Source of the DNA: Bacteroides graminisolvens DSM 19988 = JCM 15093
Lineage (GTDB): Bacteria; Bacteroidota; Bacteroidia; Bacteroidales; Bacteroidaceae
Direction of reading: 5' to 3'
Assembly: GCF_000428125.1 (NCBI RefSeq)
Contig: NZ_ATZI01000010.1
Location: forward strand, 1 to 64,000
DNA: 64,000 bases
In this document: positions 27,414 through 34,811 of the stretch, in pieces
Layout of the letters: every line of letters begins with the position of its first letter
Numbering within the stretch: position 1 is the stretch's first letter
Program-made: the position numbers and the translations under genes
The notes under the pieces: generated by a model
What the model was told of the DNA's origin: nothing
Databases searched by the model: none
The model's input: the letters and a program-made list of their open reading frames with translations, nothing else

Positions 27414-28874
27414 TTATTCGAATGATCCCATTCTAAGGAACGAAACCTCCTGTTCAGTGAGGTAACGCCATTCACCACGGCGAAGTCCTTTCTTGGTCAA
27501 TCCGGCAAAGAGTACTCTATCCAGTTTAATCACCTTATAGCCTAAAGACTCAAATATACGGCGAACGATGCGATTCTTACCCGAATGGATTTCAATACCA
27601 ACTAGGTTTCTTTTTACCTCATCTGTATATTCAATTGAATCTGCGTGAATTTCACCATCTTCCAACTGAATCCCTGAAGCTATCTGATCCATATCATTTT
27701 TAGTAACATTCTTATCTGTCTGTACATAATAGATCTTTTTCTTCAGGAACTTAGGATGAGTTAGTTTAGAAGCCAAATCACCGTCATTTGTAAACAACAG
27801 AACGCCGGTGGTATTGCGGTCCAGACGACCAACCGGATAAATGCGTTCGTTACATGCATTCTTTACCAAATCCATCACAGTTCTTCTAGCCTGAGGATCA
27901 TCTACTGTCGTTACAAAATCTTTGGGCTTATTCAGCAAAACATAAACTTTACGTTCAATATTAACCGGTTCTTCGTGAAATTTCACGAGATCGTTGCGTT
28001 TTACTTTTGTTCCCAATTCAGTTACCACTTCTCCGTTTACAGAAACAACACCTGCTGTGATGAACTCATCAGCTTCACGGCGAGAGCAAACTCCTGCATT
28101 AGCCAGAAATTTATTCAAACGAATCGGTTCGTTGGGATCAACAAACTGATCTCTGTATTCAATTTGTTTTTTATGGCTGTACTTAGCATTGGGATCATAA
28201 TCGGCCGAACGACGGATGGGTCTGTTCATTCCTCCTTGCGGACGTCCGTATGAAGAACCTCCAGAAGAAATCCGGGGACGACGTTGACGGTCATCACTTC
28301 CATAAGGCGATTGCCCGTAAGAAGGACGATTACCCTGCCAAGGTCTGCGAGACTCAGAGTCTCCTCCTCTCCAAGAACCTTCTTCTCTATTATTATAAGG
28401 ACGTTGCGGGCGATTATACGCCGGACGATCACCTCCCTCACGATTGATGCGTGGACGGTAAGGACGATCACCGCCTTCTTCACGATTGTACGACGGACGA
28501 TAAGGACGATCACCACCATCTTCGCGGTTATAAGACGGGCGCGCAGGACGATCCGAGTTATCACGGTTGTAAGATGGACGATAAGGACGGTCCGAACTGT
28601 CACGATTGTACGACGGACGATAAGGACGATCATCACCTTCGCGGTTATATGAAGGGCGTGAAGGACGATCCGAGTTATCACGATTGTAAGATGGACGATA
28701 AGGACGATTTGATTGGCCGTCACGATTATTATTGTATCCTACTCTATTAAAAGATGAACGATTGTCATCCCGACGGTTATATCCGTCTCTCTCATACGTG
28801 TTTTCACCATCCCGGCCGGTATTGTTACCCTCTGCGTAAGAATCATCACGCCAATTTTCATTTTCTGTGCTCAT
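27414..28874 (-). CDS. RluB/RsuA-family pseudouridine synthase with Arg/Asn/Tyr-rich repeat tail
   Basis: 486 residues. The last 240 are a standard 23S/16S pseudouridine synthase: an S4 RNA-binding domain (IRLNKFLANAGVCSRREADE) and the catalytic domain with the Asp of GRLDRNTTGVLLFTNDGD. The first 230 residues are unusual: tandem units of the type SYNRDxSDRPxRP, then Gly/Arg-rich sequence, very basic and disordered in character. Similar low-complexity extensions occur in Bacteroidetes RNA-binding proteins and may add non-specific RNA affinity. The gene is transcribed away from purB. RluB, RluE and RluF roles cannot be separated by eye. Confidence 0.9.
   Translation of the reverse strand: MSTENENWRDDSYAEGNNTGRDGENTYERDGYNRRDDNRSSFNRVGYNNNRDGQSNRPYRPSYNRDNSDRPSRPSYNREGDDRPYRPSYNRDSSDRPYRPSYNRDNSDRPARPSYNREDGGDRPYRPSYNREEGGDRPYRPRINREGGDRPAYNRPQRPYNNREEGSWRGGDSESRRPWQGNRPSYGQSPYGSDDRQRRPRISSGGSSYGRPQGGMNRPIRRSADYDPNAKYSHKKQIEYRDQFVDPNEPIRLNKFLANAGVCSRREADEFITAGVVSVNGEVVTELGTKVKRNDLVKFHEEPVNIERKVYVLLNKPKDFVTTVDDPQARRTVMDLVKNACNERIYPVGRLDRNTTGVLLFTNDGDLASKLTHPKFLKKKIYYVQTDKNVTKNDMDQIASGIQLEDGEIHADSIEYTDEVKRNLVGIEIHSGKNRIVRRIFESLGYKVIKLDRVLFAGLTKKGLRRGEWRYLTEQEVSFLRMGSFE
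28400..28720 (-). repeat. in-frame tandem repeats coding the YNRD..DRP..RPS tail
   Basis: About seven or eight copies of a 36-39 base unit encode degenerate PSYNRD(N/S)SDRP(Y/S/A)R blocks within the pseudouridine synthase gene. Unit length is a multiple of three and codons vary at third positions, so selection acts on the peptide. Strong base skew here also opens long antisense frames, which are not genes. Confidence 0.85.
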
Positions 28875-28955
28875 TTTCTCTTCAAAATAAAATTAAACTT
28901 TTACTGGCCATCACGGCCTAATCTCTAACACTTATTGTTCTTTGGTTATTAATAA

Positions 28956-30302
28956 TTAAATCCCCGTATATGTATGAGGAGTTATTTTTCTTAATTCTTC
29001 TTTTATGACTTCACTGACCTCTAACTCTTCAATAAAAGTTTTAATTGAGCTTTCAGTAATTGCTTGATTTGTTCTGGTCAAAGCCTTTAATGCTTCGTAC
29101 GGATTAGGGTAAGCTTCCCTTCTTAATATAGTTTGTATTGCTTCGGCAACTACGCTCCAACAGTTGTCTAAATCATTATATAATGCCTTCTCATTGAGTA
29201 ACAACTTACGAAGACCTTTCAAGGAACTCTGTATAGCGATGACCGTATGTCCAAAAGGCACGCCCACATTACGCAATACCGTTGAGTCTGTCAAATCTCT
29301 TTGCAAACGTGAGATAGGCAGCTTAACAGCCAGATGTTCCAAGATAGCATTTGCCATACCCAAGTTTCCTTCAGCATTTTCAAAATCAATGGGGTTCACC
29401 TTGTGCGGCATGGCACTTGAGCCCACTTCACCAGCTTTGATCTTTTGCTTGAAGTACTCCATCGATATGTATTGCCAGAAATCACGATTCATATCAATCA
29501 TGATTGTATTCATTCTCTTCATGGCATCGAATACAGCAGCCAAATTATCATAATTTGAAATTTGAGTGGTATATTCTTCTCTCTCCAAACCTAGTTTCTC
29601 GGCAACAAACTTATTGCCGAAAGCCTTCCAATCATAAGAAGGATATGCAACACAATGTGCATTATAATTACCTGTAGCGCCACCAAACTTAGCTGTTATG
29701 CTGCATGCCTTCAGGGTGCTCAGCTGACGTTCCAAGCGATATACAAACACCATTATCTCCTTTCCTAAACGCGTAGGAGAAGCCGGCTGTCCATGAGTTT
29801 TGGCCAACATCGGAATAGCTGCCCACTCCTCAGCATACGTTTTGAGCTGTGCTATCAACTCTTCAACAAGTGGAAAATAGATTTGTTCTAGCGATTCTTT
29901 AATTGATAAAGGAATCGATGTATTATTAATATCTTGTGAAGTCAGTCCGAAATGGATAAATTCCTTGTACGCTTCCAATCCGCCCAGCTGGTCAAATTTC
30001 TCTTTAATAAAATACTCTACAGCCTTCACATCGTGATTTGTAACACTCTCTATATCTTTAATACGTTGAGCATCTTGTTCTGAGAAATCAAGGTAGATGC
30101 TGCGCAAAGAATCAAAAACAACAGGATCAATTCCTTTGAGTTGCGGGAGAGGCAATTCACAAAGTGCTATAAAATATTCCACTTCAACCTGAACCCTATA
30201 CTTTATCAACGCATATTCCGAGAAAAAATCAGCTAAAGCCTCAGCTTTACCCCTATAGCGACCATCAATAGGAGAGATGGCCGTAAGCAAATCAAGTTTC
30301 AT
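28956..30302 (-). CDS. purB: adenylosuccinate lyase
   Basis: 448 residues. It cleaves SAICAR and adenylosuccinate in purine synthesis. The fumarase/aspartase superfamily signature SSAMPHKVNPIDFENAEG is present, as are SPIDGRYRGK at the N-terminus and the LAKTHGQPASPT segment. The length and the KVNPIDFENAEGN pattern match the E. coli PurB type. It is the last host gene before the prophage junction, with the tRNA remnant 126 bases upstream of its start. Confidence 0.97.
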   Translation of the reverse strand: MKLDLLTAISPIDGRYRGKAEALADFFSEYALIKYRVQVEVEYFIALCELPLPQLKGIDPVVFDSLRSIYLDFSEQDAQRIKDIESVTNHDVKAVEYFIKEKFDQLGGLEAYKEFIHFGLTSQDINNTSIPLSIKESLEQIYFPLVEELIAQLKTYAEEWAAIPMLAKTHGQPASPTRLGKEIMVFVYRLERQLSTLKACSITAKFGGATGNYNAHCVAYPSYDWKAFGNKFVAEKLGLEREEYTTQISNYDNLAAVFDAMKRMNTIMIDMNRDFWQYISMEYFKQKIKAGEVGSSAMPHKVNPIDFENAEGNLGMANAILEHLAVKLPISRLQRDLTDSTVLRNVGVPFGHTVIAIQSSLKGLRKLLLNEKALYNDLDNCWSVVAEAIQTILRREAYPNPYEALKALTRTNQAITESSIKTFIEELEVSEVIKEELRKITPHTYTGI

Positions 30303-30327
30303 AAATTTCCAGATAATTATCAGACCG

Positions 30328-30335
30328 CAAAAATA
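30328..30335 (-). promoter_or_regulatory. purB promoter -7 box
   Basis: Minus strand TATTTTTG matches TAnnTTTG, 25 bases upstream of the purB start codon. No PurR-like operator was recognised. Confidence 0.5.
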
Positions 30336-30393
30336 GTTCTTTTTCGGAGTATTATAAAAAAAGTAATCAGAAAGTTTGTGAATATGTGAAAAT

Positions 30394-30420
30394 AAAAAAA
30401 GGCCTCATAAAAATGAGACC
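30394..30420 (-). terminator. terminator of the former tRNA-Val gene
   Basis: On the minus strand GGTCTCATTTTTATGAGGCC folds with an 8-bp stem and is followed by TTTTTTT, 8 bases beyond the tRNA 3' end. It is the original terminator of the tRNA gene, now left with only the 3' half. Confidence 0.85.
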
Positions 30421-30427
30421 TTTGATG

Positions 30428-30474
30428 TGGGCGTTGACGGGTTCGAACCGCCGACCCTCTGCTTGTAAGGCAGG
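30428..30474 (-). pseudogene. 3' half of tRNA-Val(UAC): prophage attachment site (attL)
   Basis: Read on the minus strand, this stretch holds the anticodon arm CTGC-CTTACAA-GCAG (anticodon UAC, valine), the T arm around GGTTCGAACCC and the acceptor strand AACGCCC plus A. No D arm or 5' acceptor strand follows beyond 30474; the sequence changes abruptly. This is what integration into a tRNA gene leaves behind: the phage carries its own copy of the 3' half so that an intact tRNA is rebuilt at the other end. The core of identity should therefore lie within 30428-30474. Confidence 0.8.
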
Positions 30475-30544
30475 TCCATCTTTTTCTAGATCAGGCTTAC
30501 AATCGCACTTTCAGAGACTTGAGCTTTTGAGTTATAAAATAGTT

Positions 30545-30700
30545 CTAATTCACCTTCTTTTTTGGTTGCTTTTTCAAGTTCTCCAGCTCATTATTCAGAA
30601 GAGCATTTTCTTGTTCCAGCGCACTACATTTTCGCATCGTTTGCCGCAATTGCTGTCGAAGCGAAGTAATCAATTTGTCTTTTTCTAGAATTGTATCCAT
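30545..30700 (-). CDS. small coiled-coil protein, 51 residues
   Basis: Begins MDTILEKDKL and continues as one charged helix with heptad spacing (LRQQLRQTMRKCSALEQEN, ALLNNELENLKK), ending in a Lys-rich tail. It has no known domain. It is the prophage gene closest to attL, downstream of and codirectional with the membrane-protein gene at 30736. Its position suggests a lysogen-expressed gene. The ATG is preceded by an A-rich stretch as usual for this genome. The function is unknown; a dimeric regulator or part of the neighbouring cargo is possible. Confidence 0.5.
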   Translation of the reverse strand: MDTILEKDKLITSLRQQLRQTMRKCSALEQENALLNNELENLKKQPKKKVN

Positions 30701-30735
30701 CTTTTTTAACTTTTAAGATCAAAAGAAAACTATAT

Positions 30736-31296
30736 TCATTCTCTAGATTTACTGATAAAGCGCCCTATCTTATCCTCTTTAATAGCATTTATCATTTTCT
30801 TATTAAGAATAAAAATATGTGCGCCAATCTGTGCAAGAATATTCTCGATTCTATTTATATTATCTACCGGTTTAGATAATATCAAGTTCCCACTCAATGC
30901 AAAACGTGGTTGAATATTACGCATAAAATAATCACTGCATTCCTTTCCAAAATAGCCATCAACCAAGGCATGTAGTCTATCTTTTTGAGCGCCCCACATC
31001 TCCAATTGCAAACATAAAGATTCCCTATTAGCTCGTATTTTCAAGCTATCTCCCTGCTTATAGGAAGAAAGCAACTTTATAGTCTTATACTGTCGATCTC
31101 CCATTAAAGTACTGAGTTCAGAAAAAATTTCTTCTGCCTTTTTTCTATCAGTTTCCAATTTTGAAAGTTCGTTCTGCTCACGCCAATTCTGATTTTGAAA
31201 ATACGCCCCTAGAATACTTCCAATAAATCCCAAAATAAGAGCATAGATTGTTTTTCTTACATAAATCCAAAATAGATGTCTTCTTATACCATTCAT
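30736..31296 (-). CDS. single-pass membrane protein with coiled coil, prophage cargo
   Basis: The start is set at the ATG at 31296 (186 residues, MNGIRRHLFWIYVRK); the frame is open to a GTG at 31329. One membrane helix lies at about 17-35 (YALILGFIGSILGAYF), followed by a charged coiled coil (about 40-75) and a soluble domain of about 110 residues. No family was recognised. The layout (short N-terminal anchor plus cytoplasmic or periplasmic sensor-like domain) and the site next to attL, behind the repressor, suggest lysogenic cargo such as superinfection exclusion. That is inference only. Confidence 0.65.
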   Translation of the reverse strand: MNGIRRHLFWIYVRKTIYALILGFIGSILGAYFQNQNWREQNELSKLETDRKKAEEIFSELSTLMGDRQYKTIKLLSSYKQGDSLKIRANRESLCLQLEMWGAQKDRLHALVDGYFGKECSDYFMRNIQPRFALSGNLILSKPVDNINRIENILAQIGAHIFILNKKMINAIKEDKIGRFISKSRE

Positions 31297-31468
31297 GAAA
31301 CTTATTTTTATAATATACAATATGATCACTACATCTCGTCAGACCAGCTGTGCATTTTATACAATTTATTATGTCCGATAATACACCGTTCCCTCTTCTC
31401 CTGTTCCTCAGTTTGACATGAAAGATTAGTCATTCTTTTACACATATTCCCAAGAGTGCAATTATTGA

Positions 31469-31882
31469 CTATTTCATCTCAACTGCAAGACCAGAGGCAG
31501 ACCAAGTCCCATTTTTAGAATTATACGATGTTTGAAAGTTTATCAAACCATTTGCACCCATTGCCTTAGCCTCAGATACAATTTTATCCATCATTCTTTT
31601 TCCCGTGGGAGCATACTTATTTGAAACACCTTTATAGCCTTTATAGGGAACGATCTTTTCAAGATTATCACCACTTTCACCCTTAGGTAATTCACCAGAA
31701 GAAAATACAACCTCAATATTAGATATTGGTTGGTAATTAAAACCTGTTACAGTAGGGCTAATTATAAAGCCCTCTTTAATATATTCCCTGTAGTCAACCA
31801 CATACACAGATTCCTTATACATTACCTTATTACAGCTGGCTAATAATGCAATTGCAAAAAATGCTAGAACAAGTTTTTTCAT
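31469..31882 (-). CDS. lipoprotein with YbjQ-like C-terminal segment, prophage cargo
   Basis: 137 residues with a clear lipoprotein signal (MKKLVLAFFAIALLASC, Cys17). The mature part includes a segment MMDKIVSEAKAMGANGLINF that recalls the C-terminal helix and strand of the YbjQ/UPF0145 fold, where an EAKxxGANA-type motif precedes the last strand. The homology is weak. It should be anchored in a membrane. Lipoproteins expressed from prophages often alter the surface to block superinfecting phages; no direct evidence for this is visible. Confidence 0.7.
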   Translation of the reverse strand: MKKLVLAFFAIALLASCNKVMYKESVYVVDYREYIKEGFIISPTVTGFNYQPISNIEVVFSSGELPKGESGDNLEKIVPYKGYKGVSNKYAPTGKRMMDKIVSEAKAMGANGLINFQTSYNSKNGTWSASGLAVEMK

Positions 31883-31931
31883 ATCATTTTAAATTTTATA
31901 ATTAATATCACAACCGTTGAAATGAGAGAAT

Positions 31932-32990
31932 TTAATAATCATCTCCGTTTTTAAACTTTTGCAATAAAAGGAACTCTTCTTGAGTTATCTTTTTATCATT
32001 CAATAGCCTCTTATATCTAGCTACGTCTTTTTTTATTTGTAACAAATGAACTTCTTCATCACTTATATTAAGTTTTTGCTTTTTCTTTTCAATTGCTCGG
32101 TTTTTTTTATACAACTCATAGGATAACTTAAATAACTTTTCTAAGTCTGCCATTAAAGGTTTGCATTGATAAAAATCCGTTATCTCAACCCTTTGTATCT
32201 CGGTAGGAAAAGAATAATTAGCAAATCTTATCTCTGTTTTAGTTTTGACTTTACTAATATCATAGTCACAAAGGGCAAATGTTTCTTTCCCATACTCTAG
32301 TTTAAGGCTATCCATAATACTATTAACAAACATCTGTCGATCTTCTAAGACTGCTTTCCTCGATAATGTAAAAGCTTTATAAAACACGCTGAGAAGATTT
32401 TCAATACCTAAATCCATCTTCCCATTGTAAGCAAGTAGAAATTGAGCATTAGAGAAGCCTGATACATCGGTCTTTTCATGAATCCCTAACAACATATCAA
32501 TACGTCCCATCATTATGCAAGAATGAATAAGAGCATGCTCTGTATAGCTTTGAAATGACTTGTTTTTATGTACATTACGTAATCTTATGATTTGGTTAAA
32601 TGCTTTTTCGAAATTATCAGTAAGCAAATGACGTTCAAGACCATAATAATAAAGAAAAACATATCCTATATCAATAGGCTGTTCAACGTTACGAAGCCAA
32701 TTTAAATATTTAAATCTCTGCCCTGGGGTCAATTCTATATAATGAGGCCAATATGGTAAAGGAGAAACATCGTACTCTTCAACTATTGGAAGATGAATGT
32801 GTATGGTACTGGGGTCAACAGCCGTCCTCTCATTAGAATCACATCTAATCCGTCCATTTTCATCAATATGCAATGAGAACATAACCCCTCCCCTATAGTT
32901 AGACGGAATATCATTATCATAAGAAATAAAGAGGAGATCTCTATTCTCTATTTCTTTAACTACAGATATAGAATTAGTATTGTCTTTCAT
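31932..32990 (-). CDS. TerB_N-domain protein with SHOCT-like tail, prophage cargo
   Basis: 352 residues. The region around 75-130 (PYWPHYIELTPGQRFKYLNWLRN, IGYVFLYYYGLERHLL) matches the TerB_N pattern of tellurite-resistance-associated proteins, where a YWP..L.P.QR..YL.WL stretch leads into GY.FLY.YGLE. The last 25 residues (YKRLLNDKKITQEEFLLLQK) are a SHOCT-type oligomerisation motif. The TerB metal-binding domain itself is not recognised. TerB_N proteins occur in stress-response and phage-defence settings. The gene is the nearest cargo gene behind the repressor and is probably expressed in lysogens. Confidence 0.7.
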   Translation of the reverse strand: MKDNTNSISVVKEIENRDLLFISYDNDIPSNYRGGVMFSLHIDENGRIRCDSNERTAVDPSTIHIHLPIVEEYDVSPLPYWPHYIELTPGQRFKYLNWLRNVEQPIDIGYVFLYYYGLERHLLTDNFEKAFNQIIRLRNVHKNKSFQSYTEHALIHSCIMMGRIDMLLGIHEKTDVSGFSNAQFLLAYNGKMDLGIENLLSVFYKAFTLSRKAVLEDRQMFVNSIMDSLKLEYGKETFALCDYDISKVKTKTEIRFANYSFPTEIQRVEITDFYQCKPLMADLEKLFKLSYELYKKNRAIEKKKQKLNISDEEVHLLQIKKDVARYKRLLNDKKITQEEFLLLQKFKNGDDY

Positions 32991-33029
32991 TGTACTTATT
33001 TTATAAGATTATATTTGACAAACAAAATA

Positions 33030-33416
33030 CTATTTTTTCATCAAAACATTAATCAATCTTTCTTTTTCTTCCAATAATTTATCCCGGCCTTCTATCTCTG
33101 CCTTTAGATGACGAATTTCGATTAATGCATCTTCCAATTCATCTTGGCATTTTGCAACTTTTATATTTCCATTATTATCTCTCCCAACCACAACATTCGA
33201 ATCGCCATTGAAAGTTTGGTTTACATCTAAAGAATCGAAAAGATAGCCTACTGGTATATTAAAAAACTTAGCAAGGTTTTCTATTGTACTTATCTTAGCA
33301 TCAGATCCATTAAGAACATTATCCAATGTAGGCCTTGAAATAAGGCATTTATCAGCTATGGCTTGCTTACTAAGCCCACTCATCTCTATTAATTTTTTTA
33401 GCTTTGACACGTCCAT
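33030..33416 (-). CDS. CI-like prophage repressor (XRE helix-turn-helix)
   Basis: 128 residues. An N-terminal XRE-type helix-turn-helix (LKKLIEMSGLSKQAIADKCL, then ISRPTLDNVLNGSDAKISTI) is followed by a linker and a C-terminal coiled coil (LEDALIEIRHLKAEIEGRDK). There is no LexA-like Ser/Lys autoprotease domain, so induction probably does not involve RecA-stimulated self-cleavage. It is divergent from the Cro-like gene at 33597, with tandem operator-like repeats in front of its own start. It is expected to maintain lysogeny and control itself and the early promoter. Confidence 0.85.
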   Translation of the reverse strand: MDVSKLKKLIEMSGLSKQAIADKCLISRPTLDNVLNGSDAKISTIENLAKFFNIPVGYLFDSLDVNQTFNGDSNVVVGRDNNGNIKVAKCQDELEDALIEIRHLKAEIEGRDKLLEEKERLINVLMKK

Positions 33417-33419
33417 CTC

Positions 33420-33452
33420 GAAAGTTTATTTCTTTTTATTGAAAGTTTATTT
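33420..33452. promoter_or_regulatory. tandem operator repeats of the lysogeny switch
   Basis: GAAAGTTTATTT occurs at 33420-33431 and again at 33441-33452, exactly 21 bases apart (two helical turns), abutting the repressor start codon. A further AT-rich partial copy may lie at 33455-33470. These are the most likely repressor or Cro binding sites. Confidence 0.55.
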
Positions 33453-33471
33453 TCATTTTATTGCAATTTTA

Positions 33472-33503
33472 TTTGCATATAAAGAAAATGTAGTTTACAT
33501 TTG
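33472..33503 (+). promoter_or_regulatory. early (PR-like) promoter
   Basis: TTTG at 33472-33475 and TACATTTG at 33496-33503 are 20 bases apart, near the Bacteroides consensus. The promoter points at the Cro-like gene and the early region, about 90 bases upstream of the first start codon, and lies beside the operator repeats. Confidence 0.65.
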
Positions 33504-33596
33504 CACTATAAAGTTAACGAAAACGATTTGTAACCAACAAATATTTTGAATATAAAATCAATAAAATAGAATACTTACTCTAATTAATCAACAATT

Positions 33597-33827
33597 ATGG
33601 AAGCAAATTATGAAGAAATTAAAAAGAATCTGCCAATGGGATGGCAAAAGAAAATAGCCGATACAGTCGGGTGCTCTCCCATAACAGTGACAAACGTTTT
33701 GGGCCGACGAAGTGACAAAAACATGAAGTCACGGTATGCTATCGACGTACTAAGCTGTGCAATTAAGATGGCAGAAGAACACAAGAAAGCCATTGATAAA
33801 ATCTCTAATCAAGCAAAATCTCTATAA
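33597..33827 (+). CDS. Cro-like DNA-binding protein
   Basis: 76 residues. A helix-turn-helix is visible in GWQKKIADTVGCSPITVTNV, followed by LGRRSDKNMKSRYAI and a short amphipathic helix. It is the first gene of the early operon and divergent from the repressor, so a Cro role (shutting off repressor synthesis) is likely. It ends 2 bases before the next gene. Domain recognition is by pattern only. Confidence 0.7.
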   Translation: MEANYEEIKKNLPMGWQKKIADTVGCSPITVTNVLGRRSDKNMKSRYAIDVLSCAIKMAEEHKKAIDKISNQAKSL

Positions 33828-33829
33828 CA

Positions 33830-34192
33830 ATGGAATTAGCAAATACTACACTAACCAAAAGAGAAAACCAGATTGCCGGCTTGGCCGCATGCGGTTTAGC
33901 TAAAAAAGAGATGGCCGACAGACTGGGCACTGCCTACGGTACCATCAATGTGCTCTTGGATAAAGCATATAAAAAGACAGGAACAAGCAAACTGAATGAG
34001 CTTGGCTCTTGGTGGCTTAATAGAGCATTTGCTCTAAACATAGACTTCGCACAATTGCAGAAAACAATCATTGCGATGTCACTATTAGCACTCATCGTTT
34101 TCCAACTCACATTCGACATCAACGTAAACGCTCGCGCAATGCGGAGATCACGAATCAAGGAAAACGGAATTGAAGAGATATACGAATTCTAA
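33830..34192 (+). CDS. membrane-anchored LuxR-type helix-turn-helix protein
   Basis: 120 residues. The N-terminal half is a LuxR/GerE-type DNA-binding domain (LTKRENQIAGLAACGLAKKE, MADRLGTAYGTINVLLDKAY) with the usual T-x-RE-x-Q start. The second half has a hydrophobic stretch TIIAMSLLALIVFQLTF (about 83-100), long enough to cross a membrane, then a basic tail (ARAMRRSRIK). A LuxR output domain fixed to the membrane with no receiver or sensor is unusual. It may sense envelope state or hold DNA at the membrane. It follows the Cro-like gene by two bases and so belongs to the early control region. Confidence 0.7.
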   Translation: MELANTTLTKRENQIAGLAACGLAKKEMADRLGTAYGTINVLLDKAYKKTGTSKLNELGSWWLNRAFALNIDFAQLQKTIIAMSLLALIVFQLTFDINVNARAMRRSRIKENGIEEIYEF

Positions 34193-34295
34193 ATCATAAA
34201 CCACAGGCAACATAGCATAGCGATGTGAATGCGTTTCGGATAGTTAACAAGCTCAAGACCCTTTATATACATAAAAAAAGAAACAGCCTAAGATT

Positions 34296-34595
34296 ATGGA
34301 TAGATACATTGAAAATATCATTGCAAGTAGCATCAAGATTGGAACAATTCAAACTTTGAAGTCACTTGGTTTACTCTCCGAAGTGATAACAATAACACAG
34401 GCAGAGAGAATATATGGAAAACGCCTAATAAAAGAATGGCGCGAAAAAAGCTGGATAAAACTTTATCCGGCAAGGAATAAGGAAAGGGGAAGATATTACG
34501 TAAAGAGGTCCGAAGTTGAAACGGCCAGTTCGATGATGGACATTTACAATAAATTACCTGATAATATCATTAGCCAAATTATAAAGAATGAATAA
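34296..34595 (+). CDS. small DNA-binding-like protein, 99 residues
   Basis: Residues about 28-75 (LLSEVITITQAERIYGKRLI, EWREKSWIKLYPARNKERGR, YYVKRSEV) look like a MerR/excisionase-type winged helix, in which an aromatic-rich wing follows a short helix-turn-helix. Candidate roles are excisionase or early regulator. It overlaps the next gene by 8 bases (ATGAATAA). Start at 34296 follows an A-rich leader. The gap before it (34193-34295) shows no clear element. Confidence 0.55.
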   Translation: MDRYIENIIASSIKIGTIQTLKSLGLLSEVITITQAERIYGKRLIKEWREKSWIKLYPARNKERGRYYVKRSEVETASSMMDIYNKLPDNIISQIIKNE

Positions 34596-34788
34596 CAAAG
34601 TCTCCTCATCCCCTACCCTAGCCAAGCTCCAGGAAGAAATGGGGCGAAGACTAAAAGAGCAGGAAGATCAGAGAAATAACTCTGTAAAGACTGAAATCAA
34701 ATTCACTCCGGGAGGACCAAGGCCGACTACCGAAATAGACCTTGCCATAATGAAGGAATACAGAGAAGGCCGTTACTCCGGTGATTAA
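34588..34788 (+). CDS. hypothetical early protein, 66 residues
   Basis: A small charged protein, no known domain: N-terminal helix LAKLQEEMGRRLKEQED, then PGGPRPTTEIDLAIMKEYRE and RYSGD. It overlaps the preceding gene and ends 23 bases before recT. Its place immediately before the recombination genes suggests an accessory to DNA metabolism, but nothing in the sequence shows this. Confidence 0.55.
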   Translation: MNNKVSSSPTLAKLQEEMGRRLKEQEDQRNNSVKTEIKFTPGGPRPTTEIDLAIMKEYREGRYSGD

Positions 34789-34805
34789 TAACTATTTAAA
34801 ACCAA
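34786..34805 (+). repeat. 20-base leader repeat, copy 1 (copy 2 at 35757-35776)
   Basis: TAATAACTATTTAAAACCAA occurs identically over the stop of the gene before recT and over the stop of recT itself, in each case a few bases before the next ATG. It supplies the stop codon and an A-rich, Shine-Dalgarno-free ribosome entry region for recT and for the gene at 35782. Confidence 0.7.
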
Positions 34806-34811
34806 AAGATT

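Noticed and set aside
28400..28720. Regularly spaced repeats as a CRISPR array
   Set aside because: Units are degenerate, contiguous and in frame with the coding sequence. There are no conserved direct repeats with unique spacers and no cas genes.
28226..28750. Long antisense frames over the repeat part of the pseudouridine synthase gene
   Set aside because: They mirror the tandem codon repeats on the other strand and have only low-complexity Ile/Val/Arg or Asp/His/Lys content, with no independent start context.
31329..31445. 38-codon minus-strand frame (MCKRMTNLSCQTEEQEKRE) between two cargo genes
   Set aside because: It could be a Cys-containing small protein, but there is no start context, overlap or homology to support it. 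Left open rather than annotated.
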